In this document: one piece after another, positions 25,732-34,218 of the stretch
How the letters are laid out: every line of letters starts with the position of its first letter
Numbering within the stretch: the stretch's first letter is position 1
NCBI RefSeq assembly: GCF_000255295.1
Contig: NC_017030.1
Coordinates: forward strand, 3,782,001 to 3,846,000
Direction of reading: 5' to 3'
DNA: 64,000 nucleotides
DNA from: Corallococcus coralloides DSM 2259
GTDB lineage: Bacteria; Myxococcota; Myxococcia; Myxococcales; Myxococcaceae
Program-made: the position numbers and the translations under genes
The notes under the pieces: model-generated
Seen by the model: only the letters and a program-made list of their open reading frames with translations
The model's database searches: none
What the model was told of the DNA's origin: nothing

Positions 25732-25749
25732 CGGTTCACCCGCTGCGGC

Positions 25750-25950
25750 CTACTGGCAGATGGTGATGTCCGAACAGACGCACTGCCCAGCGCCCACGCC
25801 GGCACACCGGCGGAAGCACGAGCAGTCTTCGTTCGTGCAGATGTTGGAGCAGAGGCCAATGGCCTCGGAGCTGGTGGGCATCAGCGCCCCGACGGCGCCA
25901 CCGGCCACGACGCCCAGCATGAACACGAACTTCGCGATTCCCTTGCGCAT
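25750..25950 (-). CDS. Small secreted cysteine-rich protein (66 aa)
   Basis: A signal peptide (MRKGIAKFVFMLGVVAGGAVGA) is followed by a short mature part with eight cysteines (positions 34, 38, 43, 45, 49, 57, 59, 65), including CxC at 43-45 and 57-59. An even count and tight spacing suggest a disulfide-knotted extracellular peptide or a metal site. Its AAxx/SEA region near residue 30 would suit signal peptidase I. I do not recognise the family. Its stop lies 50 nt from the SHOCT gene (convergent), and its promoter region is the 224-bp divergent gap before the Gly/Ser-rich lipoprotein. Confidence 0.6.
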   Translation of the reverse strand: MRKGIAKFVFMLGVVAGGAVGALMPTSSEAIGLCSNICTNEDCSCFRRCAGVGAGQCVCSDITICQ

Positions 25951-26174
25951 GTACGACCTCCCGGGTTGAACGGCCCGTCCATTCTAGAGGCGAGTCCTCG
26001 ATTGGACGAGGCTCGACACCGAGGGACGGGAGCCGGTGCCTGCGCCCCTTCGATGACGCCTCCCTGTCTCATCCGAAGTGTGCCTTCCCGACCTCGAACC
26101 CATCCCCAAGGTCAGTGGCTCCCGAGGGGCTGTTTCTCGACCTTCAACCCGGTCCGGTGCGGGAGGTGCATGCA

Positions 26175-26756
26175 ATGAAGGCATTCAAGGCGGTGCTGCT
26201 GGGAACGCTCGTGTCCGCGCTGCTCGTTGGCGCGGGGTGCAAGACCACGAAGAGCGAGGGGACGGAGGGGCCCGGCACTGGCGGCTCCGGAACGATGACT
26301 CCAGGAGTCGGCGACAGGATGGACGTCAGCGAAAGCCCCGATGAAGCGAAGGGAGCCGAGGGCGGCTCTGGCGACGTTGGCGGATCAGGTTCAATGACGA
26401 ACCCGGGGACGGACGGTTCCAGCACGGGCGGCACAGGCGGTTCCAGCACGGGCGGCACAGGCGGTTCCAGCACGGGCGGCACAGGCGGTTCCAGCACGGG
26501 CGGCAGCGGCATGGGCGGCGGCTCCACCACCGGCGGCACCTCTAGCGAAGGTGGCACGAGCAGCGGCTCAAGCACTGGCAGCTCGGGTGGTGGCGGCTCC
26601 GGTGGCAGCGGCTCAAGCACTGGCAGCTCGGGTGGTGGCGGCTCCGGTGGCAGTGGTTCGAGCACTGGCGGCTCGGGCTCAGGCGGATCGGGTGGTGGCG
26701 GCTCGGGCTCAGGCGGCTCGGGTGGTGGCGAAGGCGGAGGCGACATGAGCCGCTGA
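26175..26756 (+). CDS. Gly/Ser/Thr-rich low-complexity lipoprotein
   Basis: A 193-residue protein. The signal peptide MKAFKAVLLGTLVSALLVGAGC ends in a lipobox Cys. The mature chain is almost only Gly, Ser and Thr after about residue 60: an SSTGGTGG octapeptide repeated three times and a partial fourth, then GGSGSSTGSS-type units. Such chains are flexible stalks or surface linkers. The start is set by gggaggt just upstream at 26161-26167. A strong hairpin follows the stop. No partner domain is present, so the function is unknown. Confidence 0.7.
   Translation: MKAFKAVLLGTLVSALLVGAGCKTTKSEGTEGPGTGGSGTMTPGVGDRMDVSESPDEAKGAEGGSGDVGGSGSMTNPGTDGSSTGGTGGSSTGGTGGSSTGGTGGSSTGGSGMGGGSTTGGTSSEGGTSSGSSTGSSGGGGSGGSGSSTGSSGGGGSGGSGSSTGGSGSGGSGGGGSGSGGSGGGEGGGDMSR
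26415..26507 (+). repeat. 24-bp in-frame tandem repeat
   Basis: Three identical 24-bp units (26415-26438, 26439-26462, 26463-26486) and a partial fourth, each beginning ggttccagcacgggcggcac and coding for GSSTGGTG. A second, longer-period repeat (45 bp, two copies) follows at about 26562-26651. Identity at DNA level suggests recent expansion by slippage. Confidence 0.85.
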
Positions 26757-26763
26757 CCCTGAC

Positions 26764-26796
26764 GAGCCGAGGACGCACGATTTGCGTCCTCGGCTC
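26764..26796 (+). terminator. Strong hairpin after the Gly/Ser-rich lipoprotein
   Basis: A perfect 14-bp stem: gagccgaggacgca (26764-26777) pairs with tgcgtcctcggctc (26783-26796), loop cgatt. It starts 7 nt after the stop codon. The T-run is weak, as is usual in GC-rich genomes. Confidence 0.75.
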
Positions 26797-27018
26797 TCAC
26801 GCAGCTGCTCGCCCGTGCGCTCAGCGCGGTGCTCGCGCCTGGCTCAGCAGCCACGCGGCGCCCCTGCGTGCGGCCTTCCGCGGATGCGCCGTGGACGACA
26901 TTTCCACTGGGTTCACGTCCAGAGGCCCGAGCGTGCGCGGCTGCCTGCCTCCCTCTGACCGGTCCCGGACGCATCTGACGCTTCCCTGGGACAGCTCCCG
27001 TGCGTATCACTGGCCTTC
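26797..27018. other. Non-coding gap before the DEAH helicase gene
   Basis: About 220 bases, GC-rich, without a plausible gene, conserved hairpin or clear promoter that I can see. It presumably contains the promoter of the helicase gene that starts at the GTG at 27019. Confidence 0.4.
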
Positions 27019-29682
27019 GTGCGCACACCCACCGACCGCTTCCTGCCGCCCCGCACCGACGCTTCTTCCGCCACGCCGCCCCTGCGCGGGCGGGTGGTGG
27101 TCATCGCGCCCACGCGAGCCGCGTGCGAGACCATCGAGCTGGCGCTCGGGCTGGAACTGCGCACGTACCTGGAAGAGCACCACGGCGAGCGCCTCCGTGC
27201 GCTGTCGAGGAGCGGGCAGGGGTTCGGCATCGTCGCGGGCACGGGCACGGGCAAGACGCTCGCCATCCGACCCATCGCGGAGGAGCTCACGGGCCGGCGG
27301 CCCCTGCGGGTGACGGTGGTCAACCGTGAGCGGGAGGCCACCGCGGAGACGCCGCTCGCGGACGTGGCCATCGTCACCACCGGCATCGCGCGGCGCTGGT
27401 TCCAGGGCGGCGCCATCCGGCGTGAGGACACGCTCATCGTGGATGAAATCCACCAGACCTCCGCGGAGCTGGAGCTGTGCCTGGCCCTGGGCAAGCGCGT
27501 GGGCTGCCGCTTCATCTGGCTGTCCGCCACGGTGGATCCAGCCTTCTACGCGCGCTACCTGGACAGCGCGGACGTGCTCCAGGTGTCCACCTTCGACCCG
27601 GGCAAGGCGGCCCAGGTGGAGGTGGAGCGGCGCCAGCCGTTGTCCTTCCTCGACGACGCCTTCCTTCAGGACGTGCAGCGTCAGGGGCGCGGCGTGGGCG
27701 TGTTCCTGGCCACGCGCGCCGGAGTGGAGGATGCGGCGGCCCACGTGCGTGCCCGCTCACCCGAGATCCACGCGGCGCACTATCACGGCGGCGAGCCGCT
27801 GCGTGCCATCCGCCCCTTCCTGGAGGGCACGGCGCCCCGGCCCTTCGTGCTCACGATGACGGCGGCGGGGCAGAGCGCGCTCAACGTGCCCGGATTGGAC
27901 ACTGTCGTCATCGACGACCTGCGCTTCACGAACGTGGTGGAGGGTGGCCGCAACGTGCTCACCCGCGTGCACCTGGGCAACAACGAGCTCTTGCAGATGG
28001 CGGGGCGCGTGCACGGACGGGTCGCGGGCGGGCGCGTCTTCATCCTCAGCGACCGGTTGATCCACTTCGCCTCGCTGCGGCCCACCGAGCCCGAGTTCCA
28101 GCTCGCGGGCGAGCCGGAGCGGGTGGCGCTCACCGCCGCGGCCCTGGGCGTGCGGGCGGATGAGTTGGACCTGCCCGTGCCGCTGGACCGCGCCGCCTAT
28201 CGGCGGGCGCTCGCGAAGCTGGAGGCGCGCGGCATCGTGGACGCGGATGGACGGCTGTCCGCCTACGGCCGCGCGGTGGAGGCGCTGCCCGTGGAGCGTC
28301 CGTGGGCGGAGCTCATCGTCAACGCGGAGGACGCGCTGCTGCCGTTCCTCGCGGTGTGCAGCGCGGTGGAGTCCCTGCACCGGATGACGCGCGAGGAGCG
28401 GAACCTGGAGGGCGTGCTCGTGCCCGGCAGCGACCACCTGACCGCGTACAACCTGTACGCCGAGGCCTTCCGTGAAACGGGCACGGTGGGGGAGGTGCAG
28501 GGGCTGCCGCGTCACGTCTTCGACCCGGAGAAGCTCGCGGTGTGGGCGGAGGGGCGCGGGGTGCTGGTGAAGGCCCTGGAGGACGCTGCGCTCGCGATGG
28601 CGAGCGTGTACCGGAGCGTGGGGCTGGCGCTGCCCGCACGCATGCCGTTCGCGAGCTCCAGCGTCCACCATCACTTCTGCGACCTGCTCGCGCGCTTCAT
28701 GCCCTTCGACCTGGTCATCGACGAGCGCACGGCCTGGGGTGAGCTCACCCGCGTGTCGAAGACGAGCGTGTGCGGCAACCTGGGCGCGGTGGCGGGCACG
28801 CTGCGCTACTTCGCCGACCGCAATGGTGAGTCGCAGGGCGCCATCGAAGGCACCCAGCTGCCCCAGTCGCTGCTGCGCCGCTACGCGCGCCGTCACTCGG
28901 AGGCGCCCGCGTATGACGTGCGCTTCCGCTCGGTCGTGCTCGTGAGGCTGCTGGACTACTACGGCTTCACGCTGGAGCAGGAAGTGGACGTGCTGCGCGC
29001 CTGGGGGCCGGAGCTCGCCAAGGCCGCCCGGCACGCGCTCGCGGAAGCACTGGCGAGGGGCGATGCGCCGCATCCCGCGGTGGACCGTCACCGGGTCGCC
29101 ATCGCCGAGGTGCGCGAGCTGTGGAGGCGCTCAGGGGGCATCACCGCGCCGCTGGGGCACCCGGAGCTCACCGCGCTCTATGAGGCGCAGCTCGATGGCG
29201 TGGACACGCTCGATGACTTCCGGGAGCGCCCGCTGCGGCTGGACCTGGACGCGCTCGTGCCGCCCGCGACGCGCCGGGCCCTCCTGGCGCTCCCGGACAC
29301 CGTGGAGGTCCGCGAGCAGGCCGTGCCGCTGGAGTACGACGTGGAGGAGCTGTCGGACGGGGCCCTGCGAGGCGTGGTGCGGCTGCACCTGCCGGAGAAG
29401 CTCGCCCGCACGTTGGTGGAGGAGGAGCTGCCGCTGCTCGACCGCCCCCAGCGCTTCAGCGTGGCCCGGGGCCGGCGGGGCGTGCTCCAGGCTCGCTCGC
29501 TTCTCGAGCTCCAGGAGCTGCTCGACCAACCGTGGATGCCCGACGAGATCGCCGAGGCCACCCGCGAGCGTCCGCCCCAGGTGCAGGAGCGCGAGCGCGG
29601 CGCCCCCAGGCGTGGGGGCCAGCGGGGCCACCACGGCAAGCCGCCCAGGAACTGGCGCGGAGGTGGTGGGCGGCGGCGCTGA
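27019..29682 (+). CDS. DEAH-box helicase, HrpA/HrpB-like
   Basis: An 887-residue superfamily 2 helicase starting at GTG. Walker A is VAGTGTGKT (about 77-85), motif II is DEIH (about residues 143-146), and motif III is LSATVD. The second RecA domain has FLATRAGVEDAA and the arginine-finger-type QMAGRVHGR. A winged-helix/ratchet region and a long C-terminal domain follow, ending in an Arg/Gly-rich tail (RGGQRGHHGK ... RRR) that likely binds RNA. It has an N-terminal extension before motif I. DEAH proteins of this kind are RNA helicases; the specific substrate cannot be read. It stands alone: the next gene converges, with 23 nt between the stops. Confidence 0.75.
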   Translation: MRTPTDRFLPPRTDASSATPPLRGRVVVIAPTRAACETIELALGLELRTYLEEHHGERLRALSRSGQGFGIVAGTGTGKTLAIRPIAEELTGRRPLRVTVVNREREATAETPLADVAIVTTGIARRWFQGGAIRREDTLIVDEIHQTSAELELCLALGKRVGCRFIWLSATVDPAFYARYLDSADVLQVSTFDPGKAAQVEVERRQPLSFLDDAFLQDVQRQGRGVGVFLATRAGVEDAAAHVRARSPEIHAAHYHGGEPLRAIRPFLEGTAPRPFVLTMTAAGQSALNVPGLDTVVIDDLRFTNVVEGGRNVLTRVHLGNNELLQMAGRVHGRVAGGRVFILSDRLIHFASLRPTEPEFQLAGEPERVALTAAALGVRADELDLPVPLDRAAYRRALAKLEARGIVDADGRLSAYGRAVEALPVERPWAELIVNAEDALLPFLAVCSAVESLHRMTREERNLEGVLVPGSDHLTAYNLYAEAFRETGTVGEVQGLPRHVFDPEKLAVWAEGRGVLVKALEDAALAMASVYRSVGLALPARMPFASSSVHHHFCDLLARFMPFDLVIDERTAWGELTRVSKTSVCGNLGAVAGTLRYFADRNGESQGAIEGTQLPQSLLRRYARRHSEAPAYDVRFRSVVLVRLLDYYGFTLEQEVDVLRAWGPELAKAARHALAEALARGDAPHPAVDRHRVAIAEVRELWRRSGGITAPLGHPELTALYEAQLDGVDTLDDFRERPLRLDLDALVPPATRRALLALPDTVEVREQAVPLEYDVEELSDGALRGVVRLHLPEKLARTLVEEELPLLDRPQRFSVARGRRGVLQARSLLELQELLDQPWMPDEIAEATRERPPQVQERERGAPRRGGQRGHHGKPPRNWRGGGGRRR

Positions 29683-29705
29683 CCTGGCGCACGGGCCTTG
29701 CTGGC

Positions 29706-30650
29706 TCACCGCGCGGAGCGGTCCATCCAGGCCTGGAGGGCGCGAGCGATGTCCTCCGGCGCGTCTTCCGGGGCATGGTGCCCGGCGCGTCCCAGCGGAA
29801 CGATTTCGAGGGCCGGGAGATTGCCGCGCGCCCACTCGATGATGTGCGGCGCGTTCAGCCCGGTGTCCCCGAAGGTCAGCAGGAGCACCGGCTTCACGGA
29901 CGGCTGCGCGAGCCACGCATCATAGCGCTCGATCACCGCGGCGACGTCGGCGGGCTCACCCTCGATCGGAATCTCCCGAGGCCACTGCAGCACCGGGCGT
30001 CGCGACGCCGCGTCTGGATAGGGGGCCTGATAGACGGCCCGGTCGCTCTCCGCGAGTCCATGCTGGACGCCGTTCGCGAAGGACTTCTCGAGGAACGCGT
30101 TCTGTTCGAGCACGAGCTGCTCACCGACCTCCGGCGTGCGCAGGGCGCGGAACAGTTGCTCGCCCTGGGGAGGCCAGTCGCTCCAGCGCATGGGGCGCAG
30201 GAACGTCTCGAACACGGCCACGCCCCGCACGCGGTCCGGATGACGCCGCGCCCAATCCAGGGCCAGCACTCCGCCCCAGTCGTAGCCGACGAGCACGACG
30301 TCCCGCAGGCCGAGCGCATCGAACCACGCATCGAGGTACGTCACATGGTCCGAGAACCGGTACGGGATGTCCGGCTTGCCCGAATCCCCCATGCCGATGA
30401 GGTCGGGCGCGAGGCACAGGCCCCGGTCGGCGAGCCTCGGGATGACGTTTCGCCACACGTGTGAGGACGTGGGGTTGCCGTGCAGGAACACGATGGGCGA
30501 GCCCGTCCCGGCCTCGCGGTAGGAGATGAACGAATCCAGGACCTGGACCTGGTGAACCATGGACATGGGAGTGCTCCGGGAAGGACGCGGTGGAGAGGCG
30601 TGGCAGGCGATGAGCACGCCCGCGACGAGACAGCCGAGCCATCTGTGCAT
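29706..30650 (-). CDS. Haloalkane dehalogenase-like alpha/beta hydrolase with lipoprotein signal
   Basis: A 314-residue protein. The alpha/beta-hydrolase fold has a halide-binding HGNPTSS loop, the nucleophile Asp in GYDWGG with the following halide-binding Trp, an acid in the cap-proximal strand, and the catalytic His in GRAGHHAPED. That set matches the HLD-II/DhaA-type haloalkane dehalogenases. The annotated start gives MHRWLGCLVAGVLIACHA, a signal peptide with a possible lipobox (LIAC), which is unusual since most haloalkane dehalogenases are cytoplasmic. A downstream start at MSMVHQ (about 30566) would give a cytosolic enzyme. It is divergent from a LysR gene across 67 bp containing a palindrome. 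Confidence 0.8.
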   Translation of the reverse strand: MHRWLGCLVAGVLIACHASPPRPSRSTPMSMVHQVQVLDSFISYREAGTGSPIVFLHGNPTSSHVWRNVIPRLADRGLCLAPDLIGMGDSGKPDIPYRFSDHVTYLDAWFDALGLRDVVLVGYDWGGVLALDWARRHPDRVRGVAVFETFLRPMRWSDWPPQGEQLFRALRTPEVGEQLVLEQNAFLEKSFANGVQHGLAESDRAVYQAPYPDAASRRPVLQWPREIPIEGEPADVAAVIERYDAWLAQPSVKPVLLLTFGDTGLNAPHIIEWARGNLPALEIVPLGRAGHHAPEDAPEDIARALQAWMDRSAR

Positions 30651-30695
30651 TCACCCATGATGGGGAAGGGGACACCTCGCTGGTAGTGATGGTTC

Positions 30696-30712
30696 GTGAG
30701 GTCTAGGCTCAC
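30696..30712. promoter_or_regulatory. LysR operator candidate between dehalogenase and LysR genes
   Basis: gtgaggtctaggctcac: perfect 5-bp arms GTGAG/CTCAC with a 7-bp spacer, 5 bp upstream of the LysR GTG and about 46 bp upstream of the dehalogenase start. Shape and position fit LysR autoregulation plus control of the divergent gene. Confidence 0.5.
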
Positions 30713-30717
30713 CAATC

Positions 30718-31629
30718 GTGAGCATTTCGATCGCCGCCCTCGACCTCAACCTCCTCCTGGTGCTCCACACCGTCCTCACCGAGCGAAGCGTGGTGCGCGC
30801 GGCCGAGCGGCTCCACGTCACGCCTTCCGCCATCAGCAACAGCCTGGCGCGCCTCAGGTCCGTGCTGGGCGACCCGCTCGTCACGCGCAAGGGCCGTGGC
30901 ATCGTCCCCACGCCCCGCGCGCTCGCGCTGGCCCCCGCCATCGCCCGAGGCCTGCGTGAACTGGAGTCCGGGCTTCATGAAGCCCCATTCGAGCCGGCTC
31001 GTTGCACGCGCACCTTCACGCTCGCCGTCGCCGATGCGGGTCAGGTCACCTGGGGACCGCGAATCGCCGCCAGGATGGCCGAAGAGATGCCGAACGCGCG
31101 CCTCTCCGTGGTCGGCATCGCCTCGCTCGTGGCACTCGGGGACCTGACCTCGTCCCAGGTCGACCTGCACATCGGCCTCGCCGGACGGGGCGCGGGCCTG
31201 CACGTCGAACCATTGCTGGACGAGCGCACCGTCCTCGTGGCCCGCGAAGACCACCCCGCGCTCGCGAAGCGCCTGTCCCCACGTGCGCTCAGCGCGCTCC
31301 GTCACGTGGGCGTGGAGATGGTCCCGGGCAAGGGCTTCCGGGACCTTGTTGGCGCCGCATACGCACGCGCGGGCATCCGCCGCGAGGTCGCCATGACGGT
31401 CCCCTCGTTCCTGACGGCGGCGGCGATGGTGGCCGCGACCGACCTCGTCGCGACGTTGCCGGAGTCACTCGTCGCGGCGCAGGGCTCGCGCCTGGGCGTT
31501 CGCGGCGTCAACGCACAGATTCCTGCGCACACCGTCAAGCTGGCCCTGTGCTGGCATGACCGCACGCATGCGGACCCGGCTGCGCGTTGCTTCCGCGAAC
31601 TGGTCCGGCGCGCGGTCCTGGAGGCGTGA
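30718..31629 (+). CDS. LysR-family transcriptional regulator
   Basis: 303 residues from GTG. The N-terminal winged HTH (about 6-64; LDLNLLLVLHTVLTERSVVRAAERLHVTPSAISNSLARLR in two blocks) and a PBP2-like effector domain with VADAGQVTWG and VVGIASLVALG are complete. It belongs to the NodD/PcpR-like subgroup by its LDLNLL start. By orientation and intergenic palindrome it should control the divergent haloalkane dehalogenase gene; the inducer is unknown. The stop is 14 nt from the converging AHSA1 gene. Confidence 0.82.
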   Translation: MSISIAALDLNLLLVLHTVLTERSVVRAAERLHVTPSAISNSLARLRSVLGDPLVTRKGRGIVPTPRALALAPAIARGLRELESGLHEAPFEPARCTRTFTLAVADAGQVTWGPRIAARMAEEMPNARLSVVGIASLVALGDLTSSQVDLHIGLAGRGAGLHVEPLLDERTVLVAREDHPALAKRLSPRALSALRHVGVEMVPGKGFRDLVGAAYARAGIRREVAMTVPSFLTAAAMVAATDLVATLPESLVAAQGSRLGVRGVNAQIPAHTVKLALCWHDRTHADPAARCFRELVRRAVLEA

Positions 31630-31643
31630 CGGGCGGGCCGGAC

Positions 31644-32132
31644 TCACACGCGCCGTTCAGCGAGCGCGGCGAGCTGCGCCGTGACGGAGCCCCAGCCGTC
31701 ATGGAAGCCCAGGTCGTGGTGCATGTTCCGGTCCGCCTGGTTCTTGTGCATCACGTGGGCGCTGTAGTCCGTGCCCTGCGGATGATCCTTCAGCGTGATG
31801 ATGGCCGTCATGAGCGGCATGCCGGAGACGTCCGCGGGCCGCCAGCCTGAGACCATCGCGTTCGAGAACACGATGCGCTCGAGCTTGTCGACGGCGAGGA
31901 AGCACGCGCTCATGTGCGGCATGAAGTCGCTGGTGGCCGTCTCGCTGAAGTGCGTCGACAGCGCGCCGCCGGGCCTCAGGTCCAGCTCCAACACCTTGCA
32001 CCGGGACGGCGCGGGCACCCACCACTGCTCGAAGCTGGCCGGGTCCGTCCACGCCTTCCAGACGACCGCGCGAGGGGCCTTGATGATGCGGGAGATGCTC
32101 AGGTCGAGCTCGGGATTCAGGACGGGGGACAT
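31644..32132 (-). CDS. SRPBCC/AHSA1-domain protein
   Basis: 162 residues. The ATG at 32132 is preceded by aaggag at 8 nt; a GTG slightly upstream is possible. The START-like fold is visible in SISRIIKAPRAVVWKAWTDP, WWVPAPS, LDLRPGG, and the closing HDGWGSVTAQLAAL helix. AHSA1 proteins of this type bind small hydrophobic ligands. It is the second gene of a two-gene operon, 5 nt after the ArsR regulator, a very common bacterial pairing in which the small wHTH protein represses the pair. Confidence 0.82.
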   Translation of the reverse strand: MSPVLNPELDLSISRIIKAPRAVVWKAWTDPASFEQWWVPAPSRCKVLELDLRPGGALSTHFSETATSDFMPHMSACFLAVDKLERIVFSNAMVSGWRPADVSGMPLMTAIITLKDHPQGTDYSAHVMHKNQADRNMHHDLGFHDGWGSVTAQLAALAERRV

Positions 32133-32137
32133 CCGGT

Positions 32138-32473
32138 TCACTCCTTGTTGGAAAGGGTGGTGACGAACTGCTCGAGCCGGTCCGTGCGGGCCTCCCAGAG
32201 GGCGCGCTGAGCGGAAAGCCACGACTCCACGGCGGCGAAGGGCTTCTTCTCCAAGGCGCACGTCCGCACGCGCCCTTCTTTGTGCGTGCGGATGAGCCCG
32301 CTGTCCTCCAGGAAGTGGATGTGCTTCATGAAGGACGGCAGGGCCATGTCGAAGGGCTTCGCCAGGTCACTGATGCTGGCGGGGCCCTTTCCCAGACGCG
32401 CAATCACCGCCCGGCGGGTCGGATCCGCGAGTGCCTGGAAAATTCCATTCAGCTGTTCCGGATGCTTTTCCAC
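32138..32473 (-). CDS. ArsR-family winged-helix regulator
   Basis: 111 residues. The wHTH is clear: FQALADPTRRAVIARLGKGP, then SISDLAKPFDMALPSFMKHI and the wing DSGLIRTHKEGRVRTC. No metal-binding ELCVCDL motif or additional Cys pair is present, so it is the non-metal subtype that accompanies AHSA1 genes. It is immediately upstream of the SRPBCC gene. Three copies of a CTAAGT-containing box lie in its promoter. Confidence 0.85.
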   Translation of the reverse strand: MEKHPEQLNGIFQALADPTRRAVIARLGKGPASISDLAKPFDMALPSFMKHIHFLEDSGLIRTHKEGRVRTCALEKKPFAAVESWLSAQRALWEARTDRLEQFVTTLSNKE

Positions 32474-32476
32474 GAG

Positions 32477-32516
32477 GCTAAGTAATGTCCGCAGACACTT
32501 AGCGCAAGAGCTAAGT
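32477..32516. promoter_or_regulatory. Triple gctaagt operator boxes of the ArsR promoter
   Basis: gctaagt at 32477-32483, its reverse complement acttagc at 32497-32503, and gctaagt again at 32510-32516. The last two form acttagcgcaagagctaagt, a 20-bp palindrome. They lie in the 90-bp gap between arsR and the divergent GH114 gene and could control both. Confidence 0.65.
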
Positions 32517-32563
32517 GATGCGGTGCCCTTTTGTGCTAGCCGGGCCCAAACCCTGGAGGCGCA

Positions 32564-34210
32564 ATGTCGAACTGGAGTGCCTGGCTGTTCCCCTGCCTTG
32601 CCTTGCTGTCACCCGGATGCATGCCATTGGAGGCGGACGACGCGCGGGAGCCGGAAGTCCAACAGCAGGCCCTGCCGGGCTCGGAGGTCATCGACTTCGC
32701 CTCCGCGAGCACGCAGGCGAACACGGACGCGTCGGGCAAGAGCGGCGGCATGGCCGTGCTCAAGACGAACAGCTCGAACTGCACGGTCGGCGCGTACGCG
32801 GACTGCTATGCGCAGTACATCGAGTTCAGCCCCAGCTACACGGGCTACCTGTCCTTCAACCTCTCCAGCCTCACCCAGGCCGCGCCCACCCCGGCGCAGG
32901 TCACCCAGCTCAGCCTGCTGACGAAGTACCAGGGGCCCGGCGTCGCCACGTCCTACTACCAGTGGCAGCTGTACCGGTTCTCCACCTCCAGCTGGGTCAG
33001 CATCGCCAACTCGCAGGGGCGCGGTGACTGGGTGTGGACGCCGGCCCTGACGCTCGCGCTCCCCACCACCGAGGTCGCGTCGAACTTCGTGTCGAGCACC
33101 GGGGAGATCCGCGCGCGCCTCATCAAGGGGGCGGGGACGGACGCGGCGCAGCTGGACAGCCTCCGGCTCCAGGTGGCGTGGGACATCGCCACGACGTGCA
33201 CGGCGGAGACGGACGCGGCCTTCTGCGCGCGGCTGGGCGCGAGCTGCGGTCAGGTGAGCGGCACCGACAACTGTGGCCAGGCGCGCACGGTCGCGAGCTG
33301 TGGCGCCTGCCAGAGCCCCCAGACGTGCGGCGGTGGCGGCACCCCGAACGTCTGTGGTGAGGCTTCCGCCTGCACGGTGCCGGCCTTCCCCAAGGGCACC
33401 ACCTGGATGTGGGACCTGGAGCACAACGCCATTCCCACCAACCTCAACGCCCAGGTCTACGTCGTCGACCTCTTCAACACGACCGCCGCGAAGATCCAGG
33501 AGTACAAGACCGCCGGCAAGAAGGTGGTCTGCTACTTCAGCGCGGGCTCCTATGAGGACTGGCGGGAGGACGCGAACCAGTTCCCGCAGGACACGTACTG
33601 CACCCCCGGGGAGAACTGCGCGCAGTCCGTGCACATCATGGGGGACTGGTGCACGAGCGGCGGCGGCTGTGAGTGGTGGTTGGACCACCGCAAGCCGGCG
33701 GTGCGCACGGTGATGACGTCGCGCATGCAGCTGGCGAAGAACAAGGGCTGCGACGCGGTGGAGCCGGACAACATCGACGGCTATTCGCACGACGACGAGA
33801 TCAACTGCACCGACCAGGCCTGCTGGGGCCTGACGGCGGCGAACCAGCTCGACTACAACCGCTGGCTGGCCACCACCGCCCACTCGCTGTGCCTGGGCAT
33901 CGCGCTCAAGAACGACGTGGACCAGGTCCCCGCGCTCGCGGACTCCTTCGACTTCGCCATCAACGAGGAGTGCCAGAAGTACAACGAGTGCGGCGCCTAC
34001 AAGACCTGGTTCACGAACAAGAACAAGGCGGTCTTCAACGCCGAGTACCGCGTGGACTCGAGCGGGGACACCACCAACTGGACGTCGTGCACGGGCACAG
34101 GGGCGACCTGCGCCTGCGGTGAGAGCAACTTCGCCCAGGGGGACATGCGCACCCTGGTCTTCCGCACCGCGTCGGTCCGCTACGACAACCTCCAGTTGAC
34201 CTGCTGGTAG
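32564..34210 (+). CDS. Secreted GH114-domain protein (endo-alpha-1,4-polygalactosaminidase-like)
   Basis: 548 residues; signal peptide with lipobox-like LLSPGC. The N-terminal beta domain (about 35-215) resembles a carbohydrate-binding or DNRLRE-type module, and a Cys-rich linker follows (about 220-270). The C-terminal TIM-barrel is typical GH114: WMWDLEHN, YVVDLFNTT, KVVCYFSAGSYEDWR, GCDAVEPDNIDGYS and the NEECQKYNECGAY block. Acidic residues at the strand ends (DxD/E, EPDNxD) are the expected catalytic ones. The family degrades galactosaminoglycans and Pel-like exopolysaccharide, consistent with predation on biofilm matrices. It is divergent from the ArsR gene. Confidence 0.85.
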   Translation: MSNWSAWLFPCLALLSPGCMPLEADDAREPEVQQQALPGSEVIDFASASTQANTDASGKSGGMAVLKTNSSNCTVGAYADCYAQYIEFSPSYTGYLSFNLSSLTQAAPTPAQVTQLSLLTKYQGPGVATSYYQWQLYRFSTSSWVSIANSQGRGDWVWTPALTLALPTTEVASNFVSSTGEIRARLIKGAGTDAAQLDSLRLQVAWDIATTCTAETDAAFCARLGASCGQVSGTDNCGQARTVASCGACQSPQTCGGGGTPNVCGEASACTVPAFPKGTTWMWDLEHNAIPTNLNAQVYVVDLFNTTAAKIQEYKTAGKKVVCYFSAGSYEDWREDANQFPQDTYCTPGENCAQSVHIMGDWCTSGGGCEWWLDHRKPAVRTVMTSRMQLAKNKGCDAVEPDNIDGYSHDDEINCTDQACWGLTAANQLDYNRWLATTAHSLCLGIALKNDVDQVPALADSFDFAINEECQKYNECGAYKTWFTNKNKAVFNAEYRVDSSGDTTNWTSCTGTGATCACGESNFAQGDMRTLVFRTASVRYDNLQLTCW

Positions 34211-34218
34211 CGCGGGCG

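Noticed and set aside
26415..26651. CRISPR-like array
   Set aside because: The repeats are contiguous in-frame codon repeats without unique spacers.
26144..27028. Pro/Glu-rich leftward frame with PEPPxLEP repeats
   Set aside because: It is the antisense reading of the Gly/Ser repeat gene; the repeat is explained by the sense-strand lipoprotein.
30661..30717. Possible tRNA or small RNA between the dehalogenase and LysR genes
   Set aside because: Only 67 bp and a single 5-bp-arm palindrome; no cloverleaf can be drawn.
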